Assembly (NCBI GenBank): GCA_951799445.1
Contig: OX637290.1
Location: 27,584,987 to 27,648,986, forward strand
Length of the DNA: 64,000 nt
Direction: 5' to 3'
From: Pseudisothecium myosuroides
Lineage: Eukaryota; Streptophyta; Bryopsida; Hypnales; Lembophyllaceae
The first letter of the stretch is position 1. The number at the start of each line of letters is the position of its first letter. The position numbers and the translations under genes were made by a program. The notes below the pieces were generated by a model. The model was not told the origin of the DNA. It made no database searches and worked only from the letters and a program-made list of their open reading frames with translations. Below are positions 24,285-36,932 of this stretch, piece by piece.

Positions 24285-24890
24285 ATGACGATGGCAAGGT
24301 AATGCTCCGTGCCCTTGCACATCTTACAAGTTGCACTTGATTGGTTCCTTGCTATGCTTTTATTTTTAATTACAAAATAAGAAGAACAACATCTTGTCCA
24401 AATATAGGCTAGAGATTGTTTATGGTTCCACTTTTTTTAACTATAGTTGAATTGATGCACATAGCACAAGTGAATGGTATATAGATTCTTTTTACTTATC
24501 AGTATGAGTGTCATCTCAAAAAAAGCACGGACTGCACACTTCTAATAGCATTGTTTGTCTCTTGGTGGAATGATTTGCAGGAGGTTGTCTATGCTTTTTC
24601 TTGTGACCGTGCTCGTAGTAAGCGCTTGCTTCTCGAGCATGGCGTCCGGCACGGTTCTAGGTAAGACCTTAAGGGCCACCAAATTGCAAGAGGAGTCCGG
24701 AGTGGGGACATCCATCTACACCATGATTCCGGCAAATACGATCATAATCATTAGTTGTCGGGTTGAAAGTTCGGTTGTTGGGCTTAACCCTTGGTGGTTA
24801 CAAGCCACCTACAATGGAAAGACGGGTTGGGTAGCCGATTTCGATGTGCAATGCGCTGTTCTGAACTGTGCTAATGCTCCTCATTGCTAG
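24285..24890 (+). CDS. secreted SH3b-like cysteine-containing protein, right copy
   Basis: Two exons: 24,285-24,298 and 24,581-24,890, intron of 282 bp (gtaatg...tttgcag). 107 residues: signal peptide (MTMARRLS plus hydrophobic core, to about residue 28) followed by an SH3b-like domain ending in YNGKTGWVADFDV and a short C-terminal tail with three cysteines. Secreted SH3b domains are common in bacteria, where they bind cell-wall peptides, but unusual for plants, so a bacterial or fungal origin is possible. Against the left copy there are four coding differences, three of them replacing residues (M3/T, S/N in the NCR motif, N/D before PWW) and one silent (GGG/GGA). A second donor-like site (ctag|gtaag, about 24,659) lies in exon 2, but splicing there would remove the conserved domain. 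Transcription runs away from the left copy; start-to-start distance is 11.3 kb. Confidence 0.78.
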
Positions 24891-25943
24891 ATACCAAGTT
24901 GCCTTCTCGTTTGGACAGAGTGAATGAGAAGAACTTGATGAGGTAGAAGACCCACCTTCTACTTGGGCTACTTTTGGTAGTCATGTGAACATTTGCATAT
25001 GGAACAAATAAAATAAAGGAGACAACAGGTCTTCATTGTTTCAAAGTGGATATGTCGGTTGTACTATTATGTTGTAAGCGTTGTCTTGTTCTACACGTTG
25101 ACTTGTTTCTCTAAACTACCTCTTTTCCATTCAAATCATTACGGGAAAAATCTTTATTTTATTATGCCCAATATCCATGTGTTAGCTTCAATAAATCACC
25201 TCTCTATCCTAAAAAGAATTGTGTGACGCTTCACCACTCTCTCTATGTATGTTTAGTAGTGTGTATATATATTTTAGCGTCTTTTTAAATTGCTTTTGGT
25301 TGTTGTTGGTAAGGTCCAAGTCCTCTAGCATCTTTTTGTGCCACTTTGTCACTTGCAATGGTTGTTTGGAAATTTGGATGGCCTTCTTTTTCAAAGATTG
25401 TTGGAAGTTTTCAAAGATTTTGTTGTTGAATATGATATATTGAGAAACTTTTAGCACCCGCTACAATACTTTGGTATTTTTTCTAATTGTTTAAAAGTTT
25501 CACGGCACCTCGGTTAGGGATATTGAATCTCTAGGAATTGTGAAGGTGAGGATAGAGGGAGACAAAGGACAATGTTGCTAAAATGTTGACACTTCAATAG
25601 TCTCTCATGTATTAGATCGAAGAATTGTAAGAATGTTCAGAGGTAAATACAAGAATCCCTAAAGCTGTACAGAGTTTAACAAATGGAAAATGTACACGAG
25701 TCATCTGATGACTGAACCTAATGTAATGAACGTACGAACGAATGAGCTATTACTGTATGTCAACATTAAGTTAAACTCTACACATGCCTTTTGAACAAGA
25801 AACCCTTCCCATGGTCTCAAATACTCTCCCAGAAGATAACATGAAGGTGAGTACATTCTTTGTTGCTTGGTCTTCTGGCCAAAGCAACAAAGGTCCCATG
25901 GTCTTTAGCAAAGGTTTTGCAACTGCTTGGAATGCTCCATGCC

Positions 25944-28900
25944 CTAAGCTGAAACGACACATGTTGGGTAGTCGGAAGGAGGATCTTCAAGTGTCCCATT
26001 CGTTCCAGTTCCCTCTCTGACGTAAAGAACCGTCTCCATTCCCCACGACGCGTGGATCTCAAAATGACAGTGGAACAACCAAACTCCTGAACATGCAATT
26101 CCACAATTAGAAAAGCCGGTCTTTAGATTAGAGAGGGCTTTGATTGTGGTGGGTGGGTTTCTGTGTCAATTGCTTGTTAATTGACACAGAAAATAATGCA
26201 TGTAAATAGAGATTCCTATTACCGACTTTAGATCATTACCGATCGAGATGTGTTGATAAAGAGTGGCATGTTTTTAATCTAAGCCCTTGAATTACTCCCT
26301 TTTTGTTTAGGCACATGAAATTGTCTTTGCGAACTGCAATTCTTTTGGCAGCCTTGTCAGTAGTCTGGCTTCTTACTAATTGATACTGATTGTGTATGAG
26401 AGAAAGATATATATTCTAGTACCTGGATTGTCGGCTCGAAATCGAAGAGCAATCCAACCCTCATGGGGGACAACAAACGTGTTGCGCAATGGAGGATTGA
26501 TGAGATTGAAAGTGGCAGGGCTGGTTTCTGCATCGTAGTTGCCAGTCCCTGTGCCGACGATATAGAAGCTGTATCCATGGATATGGAAGGGATGCCTCTC
26601 GAATACAATCATGTGCGTATTCTGCAATATTATCTGCACGTCAGACAAGACACCAGTTACAACACATTTTAGGCGCATGGTCCATACAAGTTAAGGAAAT
26701 TAAATCTGACAATCTCGTTCGTCTCTTTTCTCAAGTGAAATCTCGTGTTACATTACCCTGAAGCGATCAAGAGAGTCTCAATTGTTCTGTAAACATATAT
26801 GCAATGGATTTATCGACCATCGCGTGTCTCCTACCTAGTATGCTAATAACAATAGAACAGTAGGTTAGAAATGACCTGCACATTGGCGTCAAAATTGATG
26901 TCATTCAATTGGGTTGCATATTTACTAAACCATTCAGACATGGGTAATTGGGTTCCAGTATAGTTGTAAGTCTTTTGGGGCTGACTGGGGAACGATAGAT
27001 CAAGAGCTGATGTCGTTGACACGACGCTATCTCCGTGATTTTCCGAGTAAGCAGACTCCAATAGTGACTTCCCTGCGTTATTGGGTACAACAAACGAGAT
27101 GTTGTTTACAGCTCCAATTATTCGGTATTGATCATCATATCCATGGATGCACGTTTCGAAAGGAGGACAACTGCTCGCACTGTCCAATCCATAGCCAACT
27201 GTGAAAAAGAGATCGGTGTCCACAGTTTGTGGGACGTCTAGAGTTTGATAAGTGGTGTTGATGCTTTTTTGAAGAGAATCAAAGTGGCTATGAAAACTGA
27301 TGTCATTGGCGGCTGGAAATGAAGGCATAGAAATGGTTTCAACGTGGGAACTTCCTTCATAGTCCAAGCGAGCAGTTGCTGGAATTTCAGGAAATGGAAT
27401 CTGCGGGGAAAACAAAAGTAGCAACCTTTTCTGCATTAGTATTTGAAGAATTAATATCAGTTCTCAGCAGTTCAGCAATCTCACAAATAGTACAACATAT
27501 GCACAGGAATGGTATAAAGGGTGTTTCATGTATCAGCTATGTACAAATTCACACAGACCTTCTCATAATCACATTCCCTCATATCAGATATTTACCAAAC
27601 CCCAGGAAATGGATGTTCCCAATTCAAAACTCATCCTATATTTTCACCTTCACAATCAGTTATGTCACAAAAAAATGCACAAAAATGTGATAACTAAGAG
27701 TTCAACAGGTGTGAAAAGAGTGTCTAGACCTTCCTAACTTTGCGTTAACCAAGTACTTAATGTTGTCATTTTTCACGCAACACAAGATTGTCTCAATGCT
27801 ATAAATTTTACATTCATAGTATAAATGTCCAGGGCAATGACATTAAAGAGGATTGTCTGAGTGCACACTAAGACTTACGATTTCAGTAGAAGCCACTGAA
27901 TACACCGAGGCAGCCATGTAGAACCTCCCAGTCGACTGGTTTGCAGTTAACAAGGCATCTAAGGTTTGTCCTGGGGCAATAAGAACTGTATTCGCTGTAA
28001 AAGGCTCAACATAAGCAGAGTCTAACTGCACCACATTGAGGGAATGGTTGGCGACTGCAAAGAAGAGTTCAAAATTGAGGCATGAATTCACAAGCCGAAG
28101 AAGATATGTCTCTCCTCTTGTAACTTTCACCGTGTGAGCATCTGCATACCAGAAACATTATCAGCAAAATAATTCTTGGAAAAAAGTACATAACATTCTT
28201 TAGTCCTTGTAAACAGTCGGTTTCTAGTTTTGAGAGTCGAAATCAACATCTCAATTTCCCATTCAGACATTATTGGTTCAAGATTGGTTTCTTGAATTTT
28301 AATTTGTTGAGCATTCTGCGACTCCCATACACTCCTATTTACTCTTTCAATTGCTACGTTGTTAATGGCAAGACAACAAGTTGACATACAAACTTAAGTT
28401 ATAAGATAACATTTGATAGAATTGAATCTGAATTATAAATTCAGATTCTTGAGTGTTACAAAGGACCTTTAAGAAATGTTTTGTATTTGATTTCAAAGCC
28501 TGTGTGATATAGTTAGTAAAACCACCCCATGTTACACTCTCTATTCATCAAAGTTTAAAACCTACACAAAATTCTTCTTCGCATGGATGCTTCAATAACT
28601 GAGAAATTAAGTTTTAATTTCTTCTAAGCTATATATATATTTAATTGTTATTGATTAAAAAAATTGCAATAAATCAGAGTTTCATTCTACCTTCTGCGGA
28701 GAAGTTGTACAAGAAACCGGGTTGACCATTTATAGTAAGGGCATCAGAGATATTATACCCTCCACCTGCAGCCAAAGCTTCTGCAATAACATCCTCCACA
28801 TTGCTGTTCCACCATTCACCTGATCCAAGACAAGATCAATGTGATGTTCTGAAATCTTTTAATTCTCAGCACATCACAAATAACTAAATTAAATCCACTT

Positions 28901-31274
28901 TCTGTAGCGAATCTGGAGCCTGCGTAATTCTATGTTGTCATGGTATAGAAGTAGTCAGTGAAGAAGAGGAACAAAAAAAAAATTTGACCACATGAAGAAA
29001 AATATTTGGGGGTTCGCGGATTCTTACTAACTGTGCCACATGGACATAGATGGCAAGTGCCACTTTACTTACGGTTTAAATCCATCTTATCCCGTCACGA
29101 GAGGCTATGTACTTTGGAACTTCTTTTGATTTCAGACAGTTTGGAAGTTCCCCTAAACTTGCATATTGGAAGTGAGTCTCCTGCATACAAGTCCTGCACT
29201 AACAAGTGCAACGAAGTCTTTGTATCACAAAAACTTGATGGGCCCTCACCAAGCATAATGGTTATCTCGCGGTTGGGTAAAGAAAAAGGATATCGTTGAG
29301 AATCTCTTGGTTCCAGCACTATTGGCCCATGAACAGTTGCTCGTAACCAAGAAACATGTGCGTGGTACCACATTGTTCCTGTTTGATTAAGCAACTGGAA
29401 CCTGAGTAGCAAGTGGCGCTTTGGTCAGTTCTCTTTTCACAATTCTAGTGAGAGACAAACACGATTGAAGACCATTTCATAGAGCAAGAAACACTTCTTG
29501 GGTTCTTTGGAGGAGTTGGCACACATTCTGAGTATTCTTTCATGGTCCTTAATGAAAGCTCACATAGCAAACTGAGGGAGCTACACAAGATCTACAAAAC
29601 CCTTTTAGGACAACAATCTCATTAAGATAGACTGACGAATTTTTAATAGATATAGTCCTTATGCAATGGAATGAAACAACAAGACTCTAGGTACGTTTCT
29701 CACTCAGGGACCAATATCACTCAATTTAAGAAGAAAAACGTAAATTTTACACCCTTGCGATTGAGGATTCTATTATCTTTGTCACATGGGCATAGGTAAC
29801 AAAGTGCTACCCTTGCTGCCTTGCACACCATTTGTACATTACGTTGTGACAGAAAATATTTAAGTGATGCAGGCAGAAAAATTTGACTCCTGAAGACAAT
29901 AAACTGAGTCATGAAACCCATTTTCTTAAGTTGTGATTTGAAAAGAATAACCTGTGCGAAAACGATTGATTCTGCTGGATAGGGCACATCGTAATGTAGG
30001 GAACACCATCTGACCAACATGTACCCAATTGCTTGACACCATGCCTGTAAAACTCAAAATTCACTTACAAATGATTACACACTGAATGATCTTCGTATGA
30101 ATATCGATAGTTCTTTGAGCCCTTGATCATTCTTGAAGTCACACAGCACATTGCAATGCAATTGATTATACCCCTGAGCGGAAGAATTCCTTAGTACTAC
30201 CACGGATGCATGCACACACCCTTCTGAAGAAAAGGCTTAGAAAACAACAACAATGGAACGTTGTTTCAACCAACAAGGAGGTTGAATCATCTCAATGTTG
30301 ATTTCTCAATGTGCTCTTCATATTCTTACAACAGAAGGTTTGCACTAGACAGTGTATGCTGAGCTACAAGATACCAATGACTTAAATTACTGATGTCTCT
30401 CACTTGAGAATCCTCTTCAATCACAAGGGAGATGAACATTCTTGATTGAGGGAGTTCCAAGACTTGCAATTATAGTGGACAATCACAGTACAATAACATT
30501 CTAGAAAATCTCAATGAACGAAGTGCTTTTCACCAGTGGATTGTGATGGGTGATGCAACAAGGTTTGTGACATTGACAATGACGATGTCACCCTCGTGCG
30601 CACGGATAGCAGGCCCTGGAAATTGTCCGTTCACCACAACCATGGCCTTGGTATGGTTAAGCCTCGTGAAGTTTGCATACGATACCTGCACAAGCAAAGC
30701 ACATACCAAATGACAAGACAAGTTTCAGTGATTTGTTGAAATAAAAAGTGCACATTGTAAGCAATACGGCGCATTGTCCCTGTGTCCCTGTATCACTATC
30801 TTGAGCTTTTCGAGTATGGCTTCCGTCGATGCAAAGCCTCCTTTCCTTTGGGCCAGAGCTAATGAAACAATGAACTTTGGTAAGGGTTTAAAGCACATAT
30901 TATTGAATGTGATTCAACCAAAAACCCTACCTCTGATTTCTACAAGTTTGTTCAATCACATTCAACAAATGCAGTGGAGAAACCCACTCACATTGCAGAG
31001 AACAATCAATACTACGTGGTCATTCCCATCAAAGCACTTATTCACAGAAGCGTTTCCAAGATCATTGGCCTAAAGTTGTATTGATACTCTCCAAGGAAAC
31101 ATAGCCAATTCTCCTTACCGTAAAATCGTAGTGGCGTGTGGTGATTCCTGAAGATTGGGCTCTCACAAAGTAATCTGTTTCTGGGGTGCATATTACCAGA
31201 CACAGGAGCAAAAATAGTTGGCAGCAGATTCTGCTCCCAAAGTACATTCTGCTATATAGCAATCCCAATTCCAT
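25944..31274 (-). CDS. laccase (multicopper oxidase)
   Basis: Nine coding exons join in frame with GT-AG introns: 31,274-31,119; 30,685-30,534; 30,044-29,952; 29,401-29,250; 28,819-28,691; 28,141-27,879; 27,400-26,876; 26,633-26,423; 26,086-25,944. They total 1,824 bases, giving 607 residues, normal for a plant laccase. The N-terminus is a signal peptide (hydrophobic [10 protein letters not shown]). Copper ligands are all present: HWHG (102-105), WYHAH (145-149), HPFHIHG (504-510) and [12 protein letters not shown] (566-577), with Met as the position axial to the type-1 copper. The flanking signatures QLGTCWSDG and CPIQ also fit. Laccases oxidise phenols, including lignin or lignin-like precursors, with reduction of oxygen to water in the cell wall. 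Several N-x-S/T sites suggest glycosylation. The start at 31,274 is the first ATG before the signal peptide; a later Met (nine codons on) is possible. The gene is apparently intact. Confidence 0.95.
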
Positions 31275-31299
31275 GCTTCGCAATACAGTCTCACGAGCT

Positions 31300-32159
31300 G
31301 TTCACGTTTCATTGACGTCCAGAATAGATAACTTAAAGCCTCAACTTGAATCAGTAAGACTGAATAAACTTCTGTTGGCACAACACTGCTTAATCCTATC
31401 AGTAAGGCTGCAAAATTAGTCACTAAAAATACACTAATTCGGCAATTAGACCGATAGTAATTAAAATACTATGACTTGGTAAAGTAGTGTCGTATGCACA
31501 ATATTGGAGTACCGTAGAAAATGAAGTGAAATCACATGAGAAGGAATTGCTTTGTCATTTGGTCCCCAAATCCTGATTCCTCATACTCTCTACTGCACTA
31601 CCCTTGAAGAACTTTGCTTTTGCATAAAGAAATGAACTAAGTGATATAAAATCCATTGCAAACTCTCTCAACTTTGATAAGTCTAGAATATGAACTTCTT
31701 GAGACATGGATGGTCAACTCCTGAAGGACCAAATCCACCAAATCTTCTTCAAATGGCGTGAGAGCAGCTGCTTCTGGATGACCTCGACTGTATTGCTAAT
31801 AACTTACTCTAATTCATGTTGGTTAGAAACATACTCTGGGGACAGGTGGTAGGAGTACCAGGAGTTCTGCTCTTGGTGGAATGATTCATGTCCATTTAAT
31901 ATACTCTAAATTGTGTTGACCACACTGAAACCATGACACATGCATTCACCATTCATTGTTGTTGTTCTTGCCACATGATTTCAAAATAATCATTGTCCCT
32001 AATATTCACTTTGAAATAATGCAACACAATCCATGCTAAACTTGAGGTGAATGTTGATAGGATCATCCAGAGAGGACTCAATTGCACTCAACAACTGACA
32101 TGACAATGTCATGGGCACCAATGTGAGTCAACAGTACTCCCATTAGCAAGATTAAGGTA
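31300..32159. other. upstream region of the laccase gene
   Basis: No further gene; presumably holds the laccase promoter. No clear TATA box could be assigned without a transcript start. Confidence 0.4.
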
Positions 32160-32450
32160 ACCCCCCATTCCCGACCATTGACCCATTCCCGACCTATAGG
32201 TGCACGTATTTCCGATCACGATTAGAATGCGGGTTTTTTCATTTTCAAGGTTGGAACTAATAAATACATGACACATGTCCCAAGTTGTGAAAAAAAAAGT
32301 GGAAAATAATGATTAGGTAAAAGTTATTGAATGATCGGAATTGGAAGAGTTTATATGTTGGCCATGGGTCCGGCACACTTTTTGCCTCCCAAAATTCATT
32401 GTAAATTCAATTTAAGCGACAAAATTACCAAATTTTTTGCAATATGTGTC
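32160..32450 (+). repeat. dispersed repeat family B, copy 2
   Basis: Contains cccattcccgacc, aaggttggaacta and tttttgcctcccaaaattca (near 32,380), matching 2,410-2,760 (inverse) and 35,855-36,125. The 98-codon ORF starting here is not convincing. Confidence 0.45.
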
Positions 32451-32639
32451 TTTTCAATTTATGTACCTCTGAAAAATATTTGTTTTGCCTTCACTACTCT
32501 AGATCATGTCGAAATTCCTTACCAGATGAACAACAAGGCCTCTTTAACCCTGGAGCGCTCCGACGTCCATTTTCTGGACGATGAACAGATTCAGATCCTT
32601 GTTTTTGTCTCATTCCTGCTTGGATGAAAGTCATCCTAA

Positions 32640-33120
32640 TTTTTGGTGATACTTTATCAAGTTGTTGTCCTATCCATCGGTTGGATTTGGTGTTACTAGA
32701 ATATATACATTTCTAAAATTACAAATGTGGAAGTATGTCAAGTGGTCAATTTGCATTGACTTTAGTTCAAACTAGATGTGCAAAAATGAGGTCAAAGGTG
32801 TAAAGGTCACAAAAATTTCAAAAAATCACCATATGAAGTAAACCTTATTTCAAATCCATTCCAGCAAGTTTTACTCAAAAAAATGATAATATTTTACTTG
32901 TAATTGAATTTAGAAGGAATTCTGAAATTTTCTTTTCAAAATTTATAGAAAAAGATTGGTGATAGCATTAGTAGATCTAATTGTACGGATAGAGTTTAAA
33001 AATCAAAATCTACAGCTTTCATTTGTATACCAATTCCAAAATATTCTTCCAAATTGTAGTTTATAATGGTTTTTCTCAAATCGTCAATTTTGGAGATGAA
33101 TCCAGACGTTTAGGGGTTAA
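32640..33120 (+). repeat. TTAA-ended repeat related to 61,240-61,830
   Basis: Shares the block order agaaggaatt, attgatctaatc-like and tcaattttggagatgaat with 61,620-61,815, and ends with gtttaggggttaa at 33,108-33,120. The left end was not located. Confidence 0.4.
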
Positions 33121-33765
33121 TGTCACAACATCTAGATGTTCAAAATGGATTTGAGAATATAGAATGTATAGCATCTCTACAAAATTTATACTACTATAAG
33201 CTCAAATCCTCTTAGGGGCAATTTACACCAAGGCCAAACTTAGGGATCATTGGCATTTCAAGGTATCCTACTTTGTTAGATGTGACCACATGAAGCAAGA
33301 GCCCAAGACAAAAAAAATTGCATGGTCTAGGTGTAAACCCAAGAGAGACCATAGCCAAGGCATATCTTTTTATTTTTAGTTTCGACATAGTGAACCACAA
33401 GATCAATTAAATAAACAAAATCTATGATTGTGAAAGTTTCACATGTCATGGTCTCTTAGAATTTCATTAGGCTTACCTCAAAGAGGTGGTTAAGAAAAAG
33501 CTCCTAGAAACAAGCAAAACATTATCTACTTTGGCCACATAAGATTCCAAGTAGATTTCTTATCCATGAAAAATGGCACAAGCCTTGGCCAAAGTGTACA
33601 CCCAACGTGGACCATGTCGGCATTTCTCTACTAATCATTGCTTTGATAATTCAAGAGGTCCTTGGGTCCTCCCCTAATGTAAACTAGCCATTTTTAAGTT
33701 ATCTCTACAAATGTTCTAATTAAAAGTTTGGTTGTTTGTTTTGTTTGTTTTGTTCTGTTTATTAT

Positions 33766-34076
33766 GTTGGGATCTCCCGAACCGTGCGTCCCCTGGTGGC
33801 GTGCTTAGTACCGTCGGAAAGCCCTCGACGAGGAGTGCACGGGCTTTGTGTTGTGACGTTTGGACCTAAGGTGGGAAAATTATAGATTTTTTAGTTATTT
33901 TTGGATATTAAACATTATTAAATTATGCTAAATTATGTATCTTTTGAACCGTGTGCCAATTTGTCACGTTCTTGGTACCGTTGGAAAGCCCTCAGTGAGG
34001 AGGGGTGCACGGGCTTTGTTTGGTGGCGTTTGGAACTACAATGGAAAAGTTCTAGGTTTTTGAGTTATTTTTTGTT
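33766..34076 (+). repeat. two tandem copies of a ~150-bp dispersed repeat
   Basis: Copies at about 33,766-33,906 and 33,936-34,076 share aaccgtg, ttggtaccgt/agtaccgtcggaaagccctc and gtgcacgggctttgt. A third copy is at 58,817-58,965. No reading frame is conserved and the origin is unknown. Confidence 0.65.
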
Positions 34077-34080
34077 TTTA

Positions 34081-35854
34081 AAATGACTTTTACTTTTGTT
34101 TGGATTGTGGCAACGGCACATGGCTACACTAGTTCTAATTATATTTTGTTGTATTGTCAGCTGATTGTCAAACATCCCTCCACTATCCATCCTTGTTTGG
34201 AATATGTTCTAAATCCTTCTGCAATGACATGTTTTGTACTAAATATGGTTTTGTGAAATATAGGATTGAAGTATTGTGTATTTGTTTTAACACATATGGG
34301 AAAGAAGTGACTGCAACCTCCACCAAGGTAGTGATGAATTAGGAGTGAGTTCTTGTGAAGTGATACACAATGCAATGTACCGAAAAGATGCAAGCATGAG
34401 CCCTATGCATGCACCCCGCTCATTAAAAATCTACAGCCATTGATTTGCAAGAGGCAAAATGGAACCCACCCCCATCAAAAATCTACAACTGTTGATTATT
34501 GGAAAAACAATGGCTTTGAACTCAAGTCGTTGATTTTTTTCAAAAACATTTGAACCCCTTCCCCTGTTGTCGATCTTCAAAAACAGAAAAATATTTATTT
34601 ATATGGATATTTATACTAATATGGTCACCTAATATTGGTATGGAATACTATGCACAAAATACAAACGGATATTGTATTAGGAATATCAATATGGTACAAT
34701 GTTCACAAACGAAACATTGATATGGGATAAGGAATACTAATATTGACAACATATAGATACATGTACTAAATACATGAGTAGTATTTTTCTATATAATGCA
34801 AGAAAACTTTCAAACATCTAATTATTTATTCCAATATATGATGATATTTTCTATTTTATACATGGAAAATCTTTTAGCTATATGAATAATGTTTCTCAAA
34901 TATACACAATTGCATTGATAAAAAATTATCGGTGCCCAGTATGGATTTAAACAAGTCTTGTTATATTCAAAGAATTGTATCTATAATCAAAACTCCAATA
35001 AAAAACTTACAAGTACACTTGTAATCAAAACTCATGTAACACAAAATGAGGGCAATAATGAGGGCATCATCCTAGACATTACTTATATAGGATTTGTTTT
35101 TGAACTCAATTGACACAATTTTTTGAAATTAATTTTTATAGGGTGTAGAGTCCTTATTAGATAGTCTCATTGGTAGAATTGGTAGTTTTCTATTCCATAA
35201 AGAGCTATTAACAATTTAGATTTTCTTTCCATCTTATACCTATGTCTATTCAACTATGTTTTAAATAATGAAAATCAAGTTTTTATTTTCTTTTAAATTG
35301 AGTTTGTAGACCTTCAACTCAATTCTCCAACATAAAAAATAAAGTTCAAAATATTGAGTGAATTTTTCCTAAGTTGAGAGGTTTCAAATTGAGAGGTCTT
35401 AGTATGGTATACTACTTTTAAAAAAATTGTTTCACTTTTATATGCTCATATCTTGCATTCTAGTTTACATTGTAGAAATATCATCCAATTATTTCATCCA
35501 ATTTTCACAATGAAAACGTAGAGCGCGACAAGCATTTGTGTGATTCATCATACATACATTTCTCCTATTTGCAAATAAAAATATTCAACGGGAGTGTTGT
35601 AAACTTTTGCAACAATTGTACAACTGGTATTAGTTTGTTTATACAATTCAAATGTTGGATATGCAATATAAACAAGACTTTTTCATTTCTTCTCTTTGCA
35701 CTCCAAAGTATAGATTTGGAATGGTTTTTGGAATTTCAGTGAAACAATCATAGTACTTTAGGACTTCATCATGTAATGCTGTGGAGGACAAAATGTCCAA
35801 AGAAATATTTTTAGATTTCCTTAACAAATGAGAAATTCACCTATTCATCTAGTA
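34081..35854. other. intergenic, with a family A fragment
   Basis: No gene supported. About 35,140-35,480 resembles the central part of the family A elements (aattctccaac, then the 'tccatct-tacct-tct' block). The rest shows nothing distinctive. Confidence 0.4.
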
Positions 35855-36125
35855 AGGTGGGAGCACCCATTACCAACCAAGACCCCATCTCCAATCTATA
35901 GGGTACCGGAAATTCAACAAAGGTTGGAACTAATTTCTGACCATTAGTTCTTGGTTTCCAACCATCAATTCCTTCACTTTTGTCACAATACATGTCCTTG
36001 GTTTAGAATGCCAAAGTAGGTAGGAAGTAGTCTCTTGAATGAGTGGTTTTCCAATAGTCTAGACATTGGCTATGGATTCCGACCAACTTTTGGCTCCCAA
36101 AATTCATAGTTTTTTCAATTACAAA
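35855..36125 (+). repeat. dispersed repeat family B, copy 3
   Basis: Contains acccattaccaaccaa, aaggttggaactaa and cttttggctcccaaaattca, shared with copies 1 and 2. Confidence 0.45.
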
Positions 36126-36293
36126 ATATTTGTAGTCCCTATATTTCCTATCTTTTTATAATCTATATGGAAAAAATTTCAATCACCTTATACTACTCAT
36201 GACCTGTTGCAAAAGTGCTTAAATGATTGGATATAGATGGTTTGACCTTAATTGGATCATTTTTTGGTTGACTAATCCAATGATTGGTCTTAT

Positions 36294-36536
36294 ATGCCAT
36301 ATTTAACTACTTTTGGACTATTCAATGAATTTTGAACTAAACATCAAGAGATCTCACGATGTTTCTATTGATCTCCTAATATTTGTACAGATTTCCGAAC
36401 GTTTTGTATTGATCTCCCGATGTTTTGCACACAACTCTCAATGTTTTGGATTATCTCCTCATGACCATTTTTTTTCTCCCAATGACCATTATTAATTTTG
36501 GACTTTCAAAAGTCCAAAAGTAGTTAAATATGGCAT
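36294..36536. mobile_element. 243-bp MITE with perfect 26-bp TIRs
   Basis: Inverted repeats at 36,294-36,319 and 36,511-36,536 are identical over 26 bp (atgccatatttaactacttt...). The tetramer ttat flanks both ends (36,290-36,293 and 36,537-36,540), a probable target duplication. Superfamily not determined. Confidence 0.8.
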
Positions 36537-36634
36537 TTATCCAGTCAGCATTAACATCTAAATATAACACTTTTAAATTAGAGCAACCTTAAGATTAAAT
36601 GTCCATGGACTAGCTAGGGCTGAGCCACATTTGG

Positions 36635-36932
36635 CATTAGAGGAGATTTGGGCTTCTAAGAGCCCGCGAGTTCCCGGACTGTGGGAACTCTGCAGGACTG
36701 CTGGGACGCTGCCGCATGGCCTGTCCGACGTGGCCAAGCGACTGCCACGTCATTTTTTTTTTTTTATAAATTTTTTAAATTTTTTTTAGTATTCTCTTAA
36801 CATTTTAAGAACTTTTTTTTTTTTTTTTTTTTAAATTTTTTTAATAATTTTTTTTCCTGACATCGGGGGCTAGTTCCTAGTATTGGGAACAGCCCTGAAA
36901 CGGTCTTCTAAATGCTCAGATCTCCTCTAATG
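36635..36932. mobile_element. 298-bp TIR element of the CATTAG family, no target duplication
   Basis: Ends are cattagaggagatttgggc and the inverse of cattagaggagatctgagc. The interior has gagttcccggac motifs as in 19,611-21,612 and poly-T-rich AT segments. Flanks ttgg and tctt do not repeat. Confidence 0.7.

Larger units (their letters stand above)
19541..25510 (-). repeat. right arm of large inverted duplication, interrupted by a 2.0-kb insertion
   Basis: Inverse of 11,745-15,715. The arm consists of 19,541-19,610 and 21,613-25,510; the intervening 19,611-21,612 is absent from the left arm. The short inner piece is recognised by the match to 15,644-15,715 (tcaaacattgccttccatg, then the cacgtagcc block). 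The junction in the left arm, between 15,643 and 15,644, is the empty site. Confidence 0.9.

Noticed and set aside
24555..24580. N-terminal extension of the right SH3b ORF upstream of the acceptor
   Set aside because: It has no proper ATG at its start and is better explained as intron, because splicing from the ATG at 24,285 gives an ideal signal peptide and the same structure holds in the left arm.
26158..26192. Perfect short hairpin (ttctgtgtcaatt arms) in the last laccase intron
   Set aside because: A single 13-14-bp stem in an AT-rich intron is not enough to call a regulatory or RNA element.
26843..31423. Extra small ORFs across the laccase locus on both strands
   Set aside because: They read into introns or run antisense to laccase exons; the nine-exon model explains the coding signal completely.
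32331..32627. 98-codon plus-strand ORF
   Set aside because: It lies within dispersed repeat family B, and the other copies do not keep the frame open.
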